A DNA stretch of 64,000 bases from Candidatus Methylacidiphilales bacterium. GTDB taxonomy: Bacteria; Verrucomicrobiota; Verrucomicrobiia; Methylacidiphilales; CAZTYG01. The notes under the pieces are model-generated. The model was not told the origin of the DNA, searched no databases, and was given only the letters and a program-made list of their open reading frames with translations. Made by a program: the position numbers and the translations under genes. How positions within the stretch are numbered: the stretch's first letter is position 1; each line of letters opens with the position of its first letter. The stretch spans positions 1-64,000 of the forward strand of contig JANRJG010000004.1 in the NCBI GenBank assembly GCA_033875315.1, given 5' to 3'. This document shows, piece after piece, positions 1 to 12,067 of this stretch.

Positions 1-123
1 TTACGCCGGGCTTGTGCAAGAACCTACGAAGAACTCATGCGGGCGGTCGCAGACTGCTTGTCACTGTTCACTCCACAAGAATGTATCAACTACTTCACTC
101 ATGCACATTATGTGTCTATATGA
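1..123 (+). CDS. IS630-family transposase, C-terminal fragment (window edge)
   Basis: Frame 1 is open from the first base to TGA at 121-123 and encodes 40 residues. They contain ARTYEELMRAVADCL followed by TPQECINYFTHAHY, which resembles the usual C-terminus of IS630-type DDE transposases (RTYEEL...ITPEECRNFFxHCGY). The catalytic DDE part lies outside the window, so whether the full gene is intact cannot be judged. It was too short for standard ORF calling. The assignment rests on motif memory of a short tail and is therefore moderate. Confidence 0.6.
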   Translation, partial: LRRACARTYEELMRAVADCLSLFTPQECINYFTHAHYVSI

Positions 124-139
124 TCCGGAAATGCTCTAG
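1..139 (+). mobile_element. Right end of an IS630-type insertion sequence (partial)
   Basis: The transposase tail ends at 123 and a CTAG tetramer lies at 136-139. IS630 elements typically insert at TA, often within CTAG, so the element may end here. The left end is outside the window, so the terminal inverted repeats cannot be compared. Confidence 0.4.
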
Positions 140-163
140 CCGATGTCGAGGGGAATGGGTGGT

Positions 164-191
164 GATAGCGAATAGCGAATAGCGGATGGCG
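164..191. repeat. Heptamer array: GATAGCG-type, 4 units
   Basis: Four consecutive 7-bp units in one register: GATAGCG, AATAGCG, AATAGCG, GATGGCG. Confidence 0.8.
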
Positions 192-273
192 AAAAGCTCC
201 CCGTGAGGGCGTTGCCCAACGGGGCCTTCGGGAAACTTGAATGGGGATGGAGAGAACGAGAGGGAATGGGGGG

Positions 274-301
274 CAGTGGACGGATGACGGATGACGGATG
301 A
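274..301. repeat. Heptamer array: CGGATGA x3 plus one variant
   Basis: CAGTGGA is followed by three perfect CGGATGA units in the same 7-bp phase. Confidence 0.8.
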
Positions 302-386
302 CGTCCGCCTTCGTCCGGCTGCCGGACTTGGGCCTACGCTCTGAAGCTTCGTCCCCACAAGCTAGCGCGACCTTCGCTGCGCTACG

Positions 387-498
387 GGTGGACGGTGGCC
401 GGTGGACGGTGGACGGTGGACGGTGGACGGTGACTGCCGACTGCCGACTGACAGCCAATAGCCAATAGCCAATAGCTAATAGCCGATAGCTGATAGCC
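387..498. repeat. Heptamer array, 16 units in one register with changing motif
   Basis: Sixteen 7-bp units follow each other without a phase slip. Seven are GGTGGAC-like (387-435), then two GCCGACT and one GACAGCC (436-456), then six AATAGCC-like units (457-498). The period is kept while the unit sequence changes twice. This points to a mechanism acting on length rather than simple slippage of one motif. Confidence 0.85.
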
Positions 499-533
499 AC
501 GGGGAAGGGATTGCCCGTCTACAAAGGGGCGTT

Positions 534-2222
534 TTACTTCCAGTACATTTCCCGGAGGGGGTGTTCGTCGAGGAGGTTGCCCTCGATGCCGCCCAGTTTG
601 CCGGCGTCGTAGAACATGATGCCGGTGAAGTAGTAGACGGGGGCAATCGGGCTTTCTTGGCGGACGAGGATTTCCTCGGCCTGGCCGAGCAGGGCGAAGC
701 GGCGGACGGGGTCGGCTTCGTAGTTGGATTTTTCTATCAAACGGTCATACGCGGCATGGCTCCAGCCGGTGCGGTTGTTGCCGCGGCCGGTGACGAAGCA
801 GTCCAGGAAAGTCAGGGGATCGGGGTAGTCGCCGACCCAACTGGAACGGGCGATGTCGTAGTCCAATTCGTCGAGCGACTTGAAGTAGGTGGCCCATTCC
901 TGGCGTCGCAGGCCGACGTCCACGCCGAGAATCTCTTTCCACATGGCCTGGATTTCGACGGCGACCTGTTCGTTGAGGTCGGTGTGGTTGTAGAGCAATT
1001 CGGTGCGGGGGAAGCCACGGCCGCCCGGGTATCCGGCATCGGCGAGTTCTTGGCGGGCCTTTTCGGGCGAATACGTGAGCCCGGCGACGGCGGCATAGCC
1101 GGTCAAGCCGGGGGGGACGAAGGATGTGGCGGGGAGTTCGCCGGCCTTGGTGATGCGCTGGACGATGCGATCGCGGTCGATGGCGGCACTGAAGGCCCGG
1201 CGGACGCGGGGGTCGTGGAAGGGTTTGCGGGTGGTGTTGAAGCGGTAGAAGTAATTGGCCAGGAAGGTGAAGGCGTGGAAATCAGGCCGGGGGCGGAGTT
1301 TTTCGATGAGGACGGCGGGGATGAGGCTTTTGTCGATGATGAGGTCGGCCTGGCCGGTGAGGTAGAGGTTGAGGGCGGTGTTGGCCTTGGTGACGGAGAG
1401 GGCATCGATGCGGCGCAACCGGACCTGGTCTTTGCGCCAGTAGCGTTCGTTGCGGAGGAGTTCGATGCGGTCGTTGAATTTCCAGTTTTTCAGGAGGTAG
1501 GGGCCGTTGGAAACGATGTGGGCCGGGCGGGACCAGGACTCTCCGAATCGCTCCACGCTGGGGAGGTGGACGGGTTGGTAGGTGACGAAGGCGGCGACCT
1601 GGGGAAAGAACGGGGTGGGGGCGCGGAGTTCGACCCGGAGGGTGCGGTCATCGAGGACCTGGATGCCGACCTGGGACCAGTCCTTGAGTTCTCCTTTTTG
1701 GTAGGCTTCGGCACCCCGGATGAAGAAGAGGATTTCGGCGTAAGGGCAGGCGGTGGCGGGTTCGAGGATGCGGCGCCAGGACCCGGCGAAGTCGGCCGCG
1801 GTGACGGGGTCGCCATTGCTCCACTGGGCCTGGCGGAGGTGGAAGGTGTAGACCCTGTGGGAGCCGTCGTGTTCCCAGCGTTCGGCCATGCCGGGGATGA
1901 TTTCGCCGGCGGCGTTTCGGGTGGTCAGGCCTTCGAAGAGGGAGGAGGAGATGCGGCCGTCGGGCTGGCCGGTGAGGACGGCGGGGTCGATGGACTGGGG
2001 TTCGGGGCCGTTGATGAAAATGAGGTCGACGTCTTTGGGCCGGCCGGTGCAGGCGTTGAGGACCAAGAGGAGTGTAAGAGAGAGGACACCCGCCTTCGCC
2101 AGGGCTTCGGCGTGGCCTTTGCTTCGCTTCGGTAGCCCGCCTTCGCTGGGGGCTACGGTGCGGCCTTCGCTGCGCTTCGGGATGACGGAGGAAAGACGGT
2201 GGGTGATGGGACTGGGAGGCAT
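534..2222 (-). CDS. oppA: Oligopeptide ABC transporter substrate-binding lipoprotein (SBP_bac_5/OppA family)
   Basis: The 562-residue protein has a lipobox (LLLVLNAC, Cys58) and then the solute-binding family 5 fold: PQSIDPAVLTGQPDGRI, the NGDPVTAADFAGSWRRI segment and VRRAFSAAIDRDRIV. It would bind peptides in the periplasm for an Opp-type importer; no permease or ATPase genes are adjacent. ATG at 2222 is the only ATG close before the signal peptide and lies 34 bp after secG. Residues about 13-44, between this start and the hydrophobic core, have the composition of a translated repeat (IPKRSEG, LPKRSKG), so the n-region is unusually long. OppA-like function is probable; the substrate is unknown. 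Confidence 0.88.
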   Translation of the reverse strand: MPPSPITHRLSSVIPKRSEGRTVAPSEGGLPKRSKGHAEALAKAGVLSLTLLLVLNACTGRPKDVDLIFINGPEPQSIDPAVLTGQPDGRISSSLFEGLTTRNAAGEIIPGMAERWEHDGSHRVYTFHLRQAQWSNGDPVTAADFAGSWRRILEPATACPYAEILFFIRGAEAYQKGELKDWSQVGIQVLDDRTLRVELRAPTPFFPQVAAFVTYQPVHLPSVERFGESWSRPAHIVSNGPYLLKNWKFNDRIELLRNERYWRKDQVRLRRIDALSVTKANTALNLYLTGQADLIIDKSLIPAVLIEKLRPRPDFHAFTFLANYFYRFNTTRKPFHDPRVRRAFSAAIDRDRIVQRITKAGELPATSFVPPGLTGYAAVAGLTYSPEKARQELADAGYPGGRGFPRTELLYNHTDLNEQVAVEIQAMWKEILGVDVGLRRQEWATYFKSLDELDYDIARSSWVGDYPDPLTFLDCFVTGRGNNRTGWSHAAYDRLIEKSNYEADPVRRFALLGQAEEILVRQESPIAPVYYFTGIMFYDAGKLGGIEGNLLDEHPLREMYWK

Positions 2223-2256
2223 GGAAAAAAGCTGCCTACCGTCTGCGGTCCACTGT

Positions 2257-2640
2257 CTACTTGGCTGGCGTAGTCGCCGGAGTCGGCGCGGCAGGGGCTT
2301 CCGGAGCAGGGGCCGGAGCAGCCGGAGGGGTGGGCGCTTTTTCGACCGCAGCGGCGGGTTCGGGTTTGAGGAGATCGGAGACCTTGAACTCACTGCGGGA
2401 ACGGTAGGAGTGTAGGAAGGCCAGGGCAAGTGTGCAGGAGAGGAAGATGGCGCCGAGCCAGACGGTGGCTTTGACGAGGACGTCGGAGGTTTGGGCCCCG
2501 AAGAGGGAATCGGTCATGCCGCCACCGAAAGCGGCGCCCAGACCCTCGGAACGGGGTCGCTGCATCAGGACGGCCAGGATGAGCAGGATGCTGCAAATGA
2601 TGAAAACTGTGGTGACGAAATAGATCAGAATCGTGATCAT
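2257..2640 (-). CDS. secG: Preprotein translocase subunit SecG
   Basis: This 127-residue protein has two transmembrane helices (about 2-22 and 52-75) flanking the SecG hallmark: MQRPRSEGLGAAFGGG followed by a phenylalanine-containing loop (DSLFGAQ). SecG assists SecYE/SecA in export across the inner membrane. The C-terminus carries a long Pro/Ala-rich tail, common in SecG of this type. ATG at 2640 begins MITILIYF; a longer frame to 2787 has a proline-rich, non-homologous N-terminus. secG commonly follows tpiA in bacteria. Here two genes separate them (see SMP-30 and beta-helix entries). Confidence 0.92.
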   Translation of the reverse strand: MITILIYFVTTVFIICSILLILAVLMQRPRSEGLGAAFGGGMTDSLFGAQTSDVLVKATVWLGAIFLSCTLALAFLHSYRSRSEFKVSDLLKPEPAAAVEKAPTPPAAPAPAPEAPAAPTPATTPAK

Positions 2641-2707
2641 GAGCGGAAGAGATTGCCGCAAGGGCAAAAGGCTGGAAAGAAGAAAATCCGGTCCGGGCGG
2701 GGGGCGT

Positions 2708-3730
2708 TTACAGGCCCCGGGCGAGGGTTTTGACCCGGAGGAGGAGGTTGGTGGCGGTGATGTAGAGGGTGTCGCGTTCGGGACCACCGAAGGCGCAATT
2801 GGCGGCGGTTTTGCCGGTGAGGATGGTGCCGAGGTGTTTGCCTTGGGGGCTGAGGATGAGGACCCCGCCGGGGCCGGTGGCCCAGAGGTTTCCCGCCCGG
2901 TCGATTTTCAATCCATCGCATCCGCCTTTGCGTTCGGGCGATTTGAGGCTTTGGGCGGCAAAGAATTCCCGGCCATCCACGGCCCTTCCTTCGGCATCCA
3001 GATGATATGCCATGATGCGGGAGTTGGCCGGATCGGATACGGCCACGTAGAGGGTTTTTTCATCGGGGCTGAGGGCGATGCCGTTGGGGAATCGCAGGTC
3101 GCGGATGAGCAGGCGCAGGGAGCCGGAGGTACTGAGGGCATAGACCCCGTGGAAATCGAGTTCCGGCGGGGTGGCTTTGCCGAGGCCGTAGGGGGGGTCG
3201 GTGAAAAAGAGGGTGCCATCGCGGGCCAGGGTCAGGTCGTTGGGGCTGTTGAAGCGTTTGCCCTCGAAGTGGGTGGCGAGCGCGGTGAAGGTGCCGTCGG
3301 GTTCCAAGCGGGCCACTTGGCGTTCTCCATGTTGGCAAAGCAGCAGCCGACCGGAAGCCTCCAAGGCCAGTCCATTGGATCCCTGGCTGCCGCCGTGGAA
3401 ATCGCCGCTGGGTTTGAGGGCGATGGAGGCTTCGGGGTCGCCTTCCTTCCACTGGTAGACGGTGTTGGCGGGAACATCCGAGAACCAGACGGAGCCTTGC
3501 TTCCAAAGCGGTCCTTCGGCCCATTTGAAACCGGAGGCCAGATTTTCCACCCCGGCATCCGGGGCCAGGAGGGAGTCCAAGGCGGGGTCGAGTCGCTCGA
3601 TGCCAAATCCGGGCGCAGGCGTGGGACCGGGAGCCTGGGCATACGAACCAGCCAGGGAACAGGCAAAAGCCGCCAGGCATAAGGATAATGCGCGGGGGAG
3701 AAGCGGGAAGGCGAGGTCCATGGGTTGCAT
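2708..3730 (-). CDS. Secreted SMP-30/gluconolactonase-like beta-propeller hydrolase
   Basis: About 340 residues with an N-terminal signal peptide (hydrophobic LSLCLAAFACSLAGSYAQA) and an SGL beta-propeller. Metal and active-site motifs typical of the family are seen: FKWAEGPLW (Glu), RFNSPNDLTLARDG (Asn), FPNGIALSPDEKTLYV (Asn) and GCDGLKIDRAGNLW (Asp). Members hydrolyse sugar lactones; a periplasmic or secreted location is inferred from the signal. The start is uncertain. A TTG at 3748 overlaps the stop of the upstream beta-helix gene, and ATGs at 3730 and 3721 give a normal signal peptide. It is co-directional with the beta-helix gene. Confidence 0.85.
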   Translation of the reverse strand: MQPMDLAFPLLPRALSLCLAAFACSLAGSYAQAPGPTPAPGFGIERLDPALDSLLAPDAGVENLASGFKWAEGPLWKQGSVWFSDVPANTVYQWKEGDPEASIALKPSGDFHGGSQGSNGLALEASGRLLLCQHGERQVARLEPDGTFTALATHFEGKRFNSPNDLTLARDGTLFFTDPPYGLGKATPPELDFHGVYALSTSGSLRLLIRDLRFPNGIALSPDEKTLYVAVSDPANSRIMAYHLDAEGRAVDGREFFAAQSLKSPERKGGCDGLKIDRAGNLWATGPGGVLILSPQGKHLGTILTGKTAANCAFGGPERDTLYITATNLLLRVKTLARGL

Positions 3731-3744
3731 GCGGAAACCGTGAT

Positions 3745-5373
3745 TCAACGCTCGTCGGCACCGATACCGACGGCTCCGCCCTGAATACGGGCATCACCGA
3801 AGAAGTCTTCCTCACCGGAACCAATGATGAATCCCGGCTGGCCGAGATCCCTGACGGCGGACGCGGACCCGAGTTTGTATTGGTCGGCGTCGTTTTCGAT
3901 GTCACTGGCGCTGGGGTCGGCCGGTGCGTCCACCGGGACAGGGGTGGCAAACCCCGGGTCGCCGAAGGTGGAGTTGGCGTCGGCAAGCAGTCCGGTGGCA
4001 TCCGCCTGCCAGGCGGCCAGCGTGGTGTAGTTCCGGCGCAGGTTCCTTGTCACCAGCGTGAAAACGGCCGAACTATCGCCACCGTCATGATAGTATCGGT
4101 TGTAATTGAAGGCCACGCCCGCGCCGAGGTTCATCTTTTTGTAATTGGGCCTGGGCAGGTAGGGGTCGTGAACGATCATCTGCTTGAGGGTGGGATCGGC
4201 CCAGAGGATGTTGTGGGTGAAGGAACAATTGCTGACATACCATTGCAGGCTGATTTGTCCGGTGCCGGTTTGCAGCGTGTCGTTACGGTAAAAGGTGTTG
4301 TGGGTGATGGTGCAATTGCGGGTGGACCCGCGCTTGGAGTCGTATCCGCCGATGGCCAGTCCGGCCGACATGTTGTGGTGGATGAGGTTGTCGCGCATCG
4401 TGATCTGGTCGGTGGATCCCTTGGCGGCTTCGCTGGCCAGCTCGATACCGAAGTTGCAGTGAAAGACGTGGTTGCGCTCGATGATGATGTTGGTCCCGCC
4501 GTCCACATAGATCCCGGCGGCGCTGCGGTCCCCGCCGCCGGTGTCGGGATGGCCTCCGTAGGCGGGGTTTTTGTCGGTGTCGATGTTGTAGACGGTGTTT
4601 TCGCGGACAACACCCTTGCGGGCACGGTCGAGGGTTTTGCTTTTGGAGGTTTTCTCGTAGCCGATCAGGTCGATGCCGATGTTGTTGCAATCGTGGATGG
4701 TGTTGTTTTCGATGGTGAAGTTTTCGACGTTTCCGTTGAGCACGAGGGCCTCGCTGGAGCCGAGAAGGCAATCGGCGATTTCATTTCCGGCAATGGTGAT
4801 ATCGGAGAGGGGGATGGCTTTTGCATTGCCGTAAAAGGCGATGGCATGGGCATCGACGCCGGAGAGGGCGTTCCGGGTCTGGCGGATGTGGTGGATGAAG
4901 TTGTCGCGCAAAGTAATGCCCTTGCCACTGCCCTCGACGAGGATGCCGACGGGGACGGCGCCGGGGGCAGCGGAGGATAGATTGGCGATTTCCAGGCCCT
5001 CGATGCGGATGTAGGACGAGTTGTAAATGTAGACCAACGCACGGCCGGTGTTTGCCGGTACCGTCAGGGTGCTGCCATCCAGGAGGACGGATTCACCGGA
5101 TTCCGGCTTGAGGGTGATGGGTTGGCCCTCCGAGCCCGAGCGGAAGTCGAAAGTGACGAATTCCGCGTAGGTGCCGCCACGAAGGGAGATCGTGTCGCCC
5201 GCGAGGGCGGAATTGACCGCGCGTTGGATGGTGCGCCAAGGTTCGGCCTTGGATCCGGAAGCGGTGTCATTCCCCGTGGTGGCCACCCAGTATTCGGCGG
5301 CCGGCGCGGGGGAGAGGCCGGCCAGGATGATCCCGGCGAAAAGGAGGCAACCAAGGATGGGGGTCGGCTTCAT
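3745..5373 (-). CDS. Secreted right-handed parallel beta-helix protein
   Basis: The 542-residue protein begins with a signal peptide (LLFAGIILAGLSPAPAAEYW). The DUF1565-like start (YWVATTGNDTASGSKAEPW) is followed by AVNSALAGDTISLRGGTYAE and a long run of PbH1-type repeats rich in N and I (IRIEGLEIANLS, ITLRDNFIHHI, FTIENNTIHDCNNIGI, IIIERNHVFHCNFGIEL). Such proteins are polysaccharide lyases or glycan-binding surface proteins; catalytic residues cannot be assigned by eye. It lies between tpiA and the SMP-30 gene, suggesting a sugar-related insertion into the glycolytic cluster. Confidence 0.82.
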   Translation of the reverse strand: MKPTPILGCLLFAGIILAGLSPAPAAEYWVATTGNDTASGSKAEPWRTIQRAVNSALAGDTISLRGGTYAEFVTFDFRSGSEGQPITLKPESGESVLLDGSTLTVPANTGRALVYIYNSSYIRIEGLEIANLSSAAPGAVPVGILVEGSGKGITLRDNFIHHIRQTRNALSGVDAHAIAFYGNAKAIPLSDITIAGNEIADCLLGSSEALVLNGNVENFTIENNTIHDCNNIGIDLIGYEKTSKSKTLDRARKGVVRENTVYNIDTDKNPAYGGHPDTGGGDRSAAGIYVDGGTNIIIERNHVFHCNFGIELASEAAKGSTDQITMRDNLIHHNMSAGLAIGGYDSKRGSTRNCTITHNTFYRNDTLQTGTGQISLQWYVSNCSFTHNILWADPTLKQMIVHDPYLPRPNYKKMNLGAGVAFNYNRYYHDGGDSSAVFTLVTRNLRRNYTTLAAWQADATGLLADANSTFGDPGFATPVPVDAPADPSASDIENDADQYKLGSASAVRDLGQPGFIIGSGEEDFFGDARIQGGAVGIGADER

Positions 5374-5418
5374 GACCCCATGATGGCCCCTGCCGGATGA
5401 AAGGCAAATTACCCTTTT

Positions 5419-6195
<777 letters not shown>

Positions 6196-6231
6196 GGTTA
6201 TTCCAAGGGGTGAGGGTGAATGGGGGAATTA

Positions 6232-6273
6232 AAATGTGAAATGTGAAATGGGGAATAGGGAATGCGGAATGGA
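6232..6273. repeat. Heptamer array between pgk and tpiA, 6 units
   Basis: Units AAATGTG, AAATGTG, AAATGGG, GAATAGG, GAATGCG, GAATGGA lie in one 7-bp register, 36 bp upstream of the tpiA start and immediately before the pgk stop. Confidence 0.75.
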
Positions 6274-6277
6274 TGGG

Positions 6278-7522
6278 TCAGGCGTCGATGAGGTTGGCGA
6301 CGCCGGGGAGGATTTTGCCCTCGAGGAGTTCGAGGGAGGCGCCGCCGCCGGTGGAGCAGTGGGTGACCTTGGAGGCGACGCCGAATTTTTTGGCCGCGGT
6401 GGCGGTATCGCCGCCGCCGACGACCGTGGTGGCGCCGCTGGCGGTGGCTTCGGCGATGGCGGCGGCCATGGCCTTGGTGCCACCGGCGAACTTGTCGAAT
6501 TCAAAGACCCCGGCCGGGCCGTTCCAGATGATGGTTTTGGCGCGGGCAATGGCGGCGCAGAAGAGGGCGCCTGTTTTGGGCCCGCAGTCCAGGCCCTGCC
6601 AGCCATCGGGGATACCGGTGGTGTCGTCGGCGGGGCGGGTGTTGGCGTTGGGGTCGAATTTGTCGGCGCAGAGGAAGTCGACGGGCAGGTGGATCTGGAC
6701 GTCCTTGGCTTTGGCCTTGTCGACGAGTTCCTGGACGATCTTGGCGCCCTCGGGGTCGAAGAGACTTTCGCCGATGGGCATTTGGTTGAGGACCTTCTTG
6801 AAAGTGAAGGCCATGCCGCCGCCGATGATGATTTCGTCGGCCTTGTCGATGAGGCTGCTGATGAGGGGGATTTTGTCGGCCACCTTGGCGCCGCCAAGGA
6901 TGGCGAGGAGCGGGCGGCGGGGGTGGTCGATGACGGCGGCGAAGGCGTTGAGTTCCTTTTCCATGAGGAAGCCGGAGACGCGGTCGGCGAGGCAGACGCC
7001 GACGACCGAGGAGTGGGCGCGGTGGGCGGTGCCGAAGGCGTCATTGACGTAAACATCGCCGAGTTTGGTCAGGCTTTCGCGGAAGGCCCGGACTTTCTCC
7101 GGGTCGGCCTTGGTCGAGGTCCCGTCCTCATTCTTGACCTTGCCTTCTTCCTCGATGTGGAAGCGGAGGTTTTCCAGGAGGATGACCGTGCCGGGGGCGG
7201 GGGCGGCGCAGGCTTTTTCGACCTCGGGGCCGACGCAGTCGTGGAGGAAGGTGACGGGGCGGCCGAGGAGTTCCTGGAATTTGGAGGCGACCGGCTTGAG
7301 GGAGAATTTTTCGACGACCTTGCCATCGGGGCGGCCGAGGTGGCTCATGAGGACGAGGGAAGACGCGCCCTGTTCGAGGATGTATTGGATGGTGGGGAGG
7401 GCGGCCTGGATGCGGGCGGTGTTGGTGATTTCGCCGGTTTTCTTGTCCTGCGGGACGTTGAAGTCGACGCGCATGATGACGCGTTTGCCTTTGAGGTGGA
7501 TGTCTCGAACGGTTTTTTTCAT
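6278..7522 (-). CDS. pgk: Phosphoglycerate kinase
   Basis: The 414-residue protein starts [24 protein letters not shown], the Pgk signature. It contains [25 protein letters not shown], the [12 protein letters not shown] hinge region, [29 protein letters not shown] and [13 protein letters not shown] (nucleotide binding). It transfers the acyl phosphate of 1,3-bisphosphoglycerate to ADP. ATG at 7522 fits the family N-terminus; the longer frame to 7618 adds an unrelated segment read from repeat DNA. Confidence 0.97.
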   Translation of the reverse strand: MKKTVRDIHLKGKRVIMRVDFNVPQDKKTGEITNTARIQAALPTIQYILEQGASSLVLMSHLGRPDGKVVEKFSLKPVASKFQELLGRPVTFLHDCVGPEVEKACAAPAPGTVILLENLRFHIEEEGKVKNEDGTSTKADPEKVRAFRESLTKLGDVYVNDAFGTAHRAHSSVVGVCLADRVSGFLMEKELNAFAAVIDHPRRPLLAILGGAKVADKIPLISSLIDKADEIIIGGGMAFTFKKVLNQMPIGESLFDPEGAKIVQELVDKAKAKDVQIHLPVDFLCADKFDPNANTRPADDTTGIPDGWQGLDCGPKTGALFCAAIARAKTIIWNGPAGVFEFDKFAGGTKAMAAAIAEATASGATTVVGGGDTATAAKKFGVASKVTHCSTGGGASLELLEGKILPGVANLIDA

Positions 7523-7524
7523 AT

Positions 7525-7552
7525 AAATTTGAAATTGGGAATGGTGAATTAA
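7525..7552. repeat. Heptamer array upstream of pgk, 4 units
   Basis: Units AAATTTG, AAATTGG, GAATGGT, GAATTAA in one register begin 2 bp upstream of the pgk start codon, so they occupy its ribosome-binding region. Confidence 0.65.
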
Positions 7553-7735
7553 GATTTTCCTGCGGTGGTTTTGGTGATGGCGGCTGGAATCTCCAGGGGA
7601 ATCATCCGTTCCACCCACAGAAAAAGATGCAGGAAACAGTTCTGAACGCCCCTTGGTTGGTTATTCCCGCGCAATGGGGATGACTGAGCGGGCGAACCGG
7701 CAGGATTTCTCCAGGACGGCATCGGCTTTTTCAGT

Positions 7736-7763
7736 CATTCCCCATTCCGCATTTGGAATATCG
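7736..7763. repeat. Heptamer array next to the gap stop codon, 4 units
   Basis: Units CATTCCC, CATTCCG, CATTTGG, AATATCG in one register end 2 bp from the gap stop. Read on the minus strand the units are GGAATG-like, the same family as the 6232-6273 array. Confidence 0.7.
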
Positions 7764-7765
7764 AA

Positions 7766-10479
<2,714 letters not shown>

Positions 10480-10485
10480 GGCGGG

Positions 10486-12018
10486 TCAATTACCGCCGAA
10501 CAAATTGCCGGGGAATTGGGTTCCTTTGGCCTCGATGAGGGAGGCAAAGTAGAGGTCGCGGGCCCGCCGGGAGTTTTCCTGGGCCAGTTCCGCGGTGACG
10601 CGGGGCAGGGCTTCGGCGCGCTTGGCCGCATCGGGTTCGCCGCGGGAAGCGAGGTGGAAAATGACCACTTTGCCCTCCAACGGGGTGGGGTCGGAGATTT
10701 GTCCGGGTTGGAGCTGGATCGAGCGGTAGCGGGCGGCGTTCAGCAGGGCCGTCTGGGCTGATTTCGGATCCGGGCTGGCGACGACGAAGGCGGGAAGTTT
10801 GGCCGGGGATTGACCGGCGGCCGCGGCGGCCTGGGCGAAGGTCTTGCCAGCGGCCAATTCCTGTTTGAGCTTGGCGGTCAGGGACTCGATGGCCGCCTGG
10901 GCACGGAGGTTGGTCTCATTCTCCAGGAAGGCCTTGCGGACGTCGTCTTTGACCGAGTCGAAGGGCCGGAGTGTTGGGGGCTGCACTTCCTTCAGGCGCA
11001 GGACGGCAAAGCCTTCGTTGATCTGGACATAATCGCTCACCGGTTTGGCCGGGGTGAGGGTGAAGGCCAACTGGGCCAGCGAGGTGCCGGAAGGCCCGGG
11101 GATGACAAAGCCCTCTTTGGCGAAGTAAGGCGAGGTTTGGACCTCGAGTCCGGCTCCCTTTGCCTGGGCGGCGAAGTCGGGAAGCGGGGCGTTGCTTTCC
11201 ATGGCGTTGTAGAAAGGTTCGGTGAATTGATAGGCTTTTTCGCCGAGGGCGCGGCGGGTTTTGGCGGTTTCATCCGCGGATTGGTCCTTGGGGGCGGGCG
11301 GGAGCTTGAAGAGCACGTATTCGACCTTGCGCTGTTCCGGGAGGGCGAAGCGGTCGGAGTGTTTCTCGTAAAAGGCGCGCAGGATGCCGTCGTTGGTCTC
11401 GATTTTGCCGGCCAAAGACTCGGGTGAGAGCTGGAGGTACTCCATGTTGACCGGGGCGAAGTAGTTCTTGAAGGCGGCGTCTGCTTCGGAGGGGGGGACG
11501 ACCACGGTGTCCTGGAGGGACTGCATCCAGGTTTCGATCAGCACCTGTTCCCGCATGATCTCAAAAAATCGTTCCAAGCCGACTCCTTGGGGGTTGAGGA
11601 CGAAATCCTGGAATTTTTTGAAATTTTCCGGCGAGAAGGTCTTCTTTTCCGGGTCTTGAAAAAGGGGTGAGTTGCGGATGTTGAGTTGGACTTCCTCGGG
11701 CTTGATGGCCAGTCCGGCCTGGTGGATCTCTTCGAGCAACAACAGGCGGAGCCAGGCCTGTTGGGAGATTTCGCGGCCAGCTTCATCGCCCGAGCCGGGG
11801 ATGCGGCCAGTGGAAAGGGTGTAGGCGATGCGGGAGGCGCGGATGGCATTCTGGTATTCGGTCAGGTTGACCGGGCGGCCCTTGATTTTGGCGGCGAAAG
11901 TGGCGCCGCCCCTGCGGCCGTTGCCGGACCAATTGCCGAAGAAAACGAAGGAGACGGCGATGATGACCAGGACGAAAACGAGGATGAATTTGAGTTTTTG
12001 ACTGAGGAAGGTGAGCAT
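10486..12018 (-). CDS. PpiD/SurA-like membrane-anchored periplasmic chaperone
   Basis: The 510-residue protein has an uncleaved N-terminal membrane helix (FILVFVLVIIAVSFVFFGNW). A SurA_N-type helical region follows: GRPVNLTEYQNAIRASR, LRLLLLEEIHQAGLAIKPEEV, then FQDPEKKTFSPENFKKF. The architecture matches PpiD, which helps fold outer-membrane and secreted proteins at the Sec exit. A classic parvulin motif is hard to see. Residues about 290-380 (PYFAKEGFVIPGPSGTSLAQLAF, VSDYVQINEGFAVLRLKEV) look like a PPIC-derived domain that may have lost isomerase activity. Divergent from the ExbBD cluster with 49 bp between start codons. Confidence 0.75.
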   Translation of the reverse strand: MLTFLSQKLKFILVFVLVIIAVSFVFFGNWSGNGRRGGATFAAKIKGRPVNLTEYQNAIRASRIAYTLSTGRIPGSGDEAGREISQQAWLRLLLLEEIHQAGLAIKPEEVQLNIRNSPLFQDPEKKTFSPENFKKFQDFVLNPQGVGLERFFEIMREQVLIETWMQSLQDTVVVPPSEADAAFKNYFAPVNMEYLQLSPESLAGKIETNDGILRAFYEKHSDRFALPEQRKVEYVLFKLPPAPKDQSADETAKTRRALGEKAYQFTEPFYNAMESNAPLPDFAAQAKGAGLEVQTSPYFAKEGFVIPGPSGTSLAQLAFTLTPAKPVSDYVQINEGFAVLRLKEVQPPTLRPFDSVKDDVRKAFLENETNLRAQAAIESLTAKLKQELAAGKTFAQAAAAAGQSPAKLPAFVVASPDPKSAQTALLNAARYRSIQLQPGQISDPTPLEGKVVIFHLASRGEPDAAKRAEALPRVTAELAQENSRRARDLYFASLIEAKGTQFPGNLFGGN

Positions 12019-12067
12019 GGGAAGGATTTTCTCTTGTTATTTCAGAGGTGCGGGGCACAAATGGTTC

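Larger units (their letters stand above)
124..533. other. Gene-free repeat field downstream of the IS end
   Basis: No credible gene is present; the open frames here are translations of repeats. The stretch holds three phased 7-bp arrays (164-191, 274-301, 387-498). Between them, at about 302-386, is a segment ending in CCTTCGCTGCGCTACGGG. That segment resembles the repeat inside the 5' end of the oligopeptide-binding gene near 2161-2182. Confidence 0.7.

Noticed and set aside
387-498. CRISPR or coding tandem repeat
   Set aside because: Units are 7 bp without spacers, and no frame gives a plausible protein.
561-2135. Long plus-strand open frame opposite the oligopeptide-binding gene
   Set aside because: It is a GC-rich antisense frame with low-complexity Gly/Val/Glu composition and no domain; the minus-strand reading has clear family motifs. 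The same applies to long frames at 6236-7552, 16832-18433, 20866-22176 and 62012-63724.
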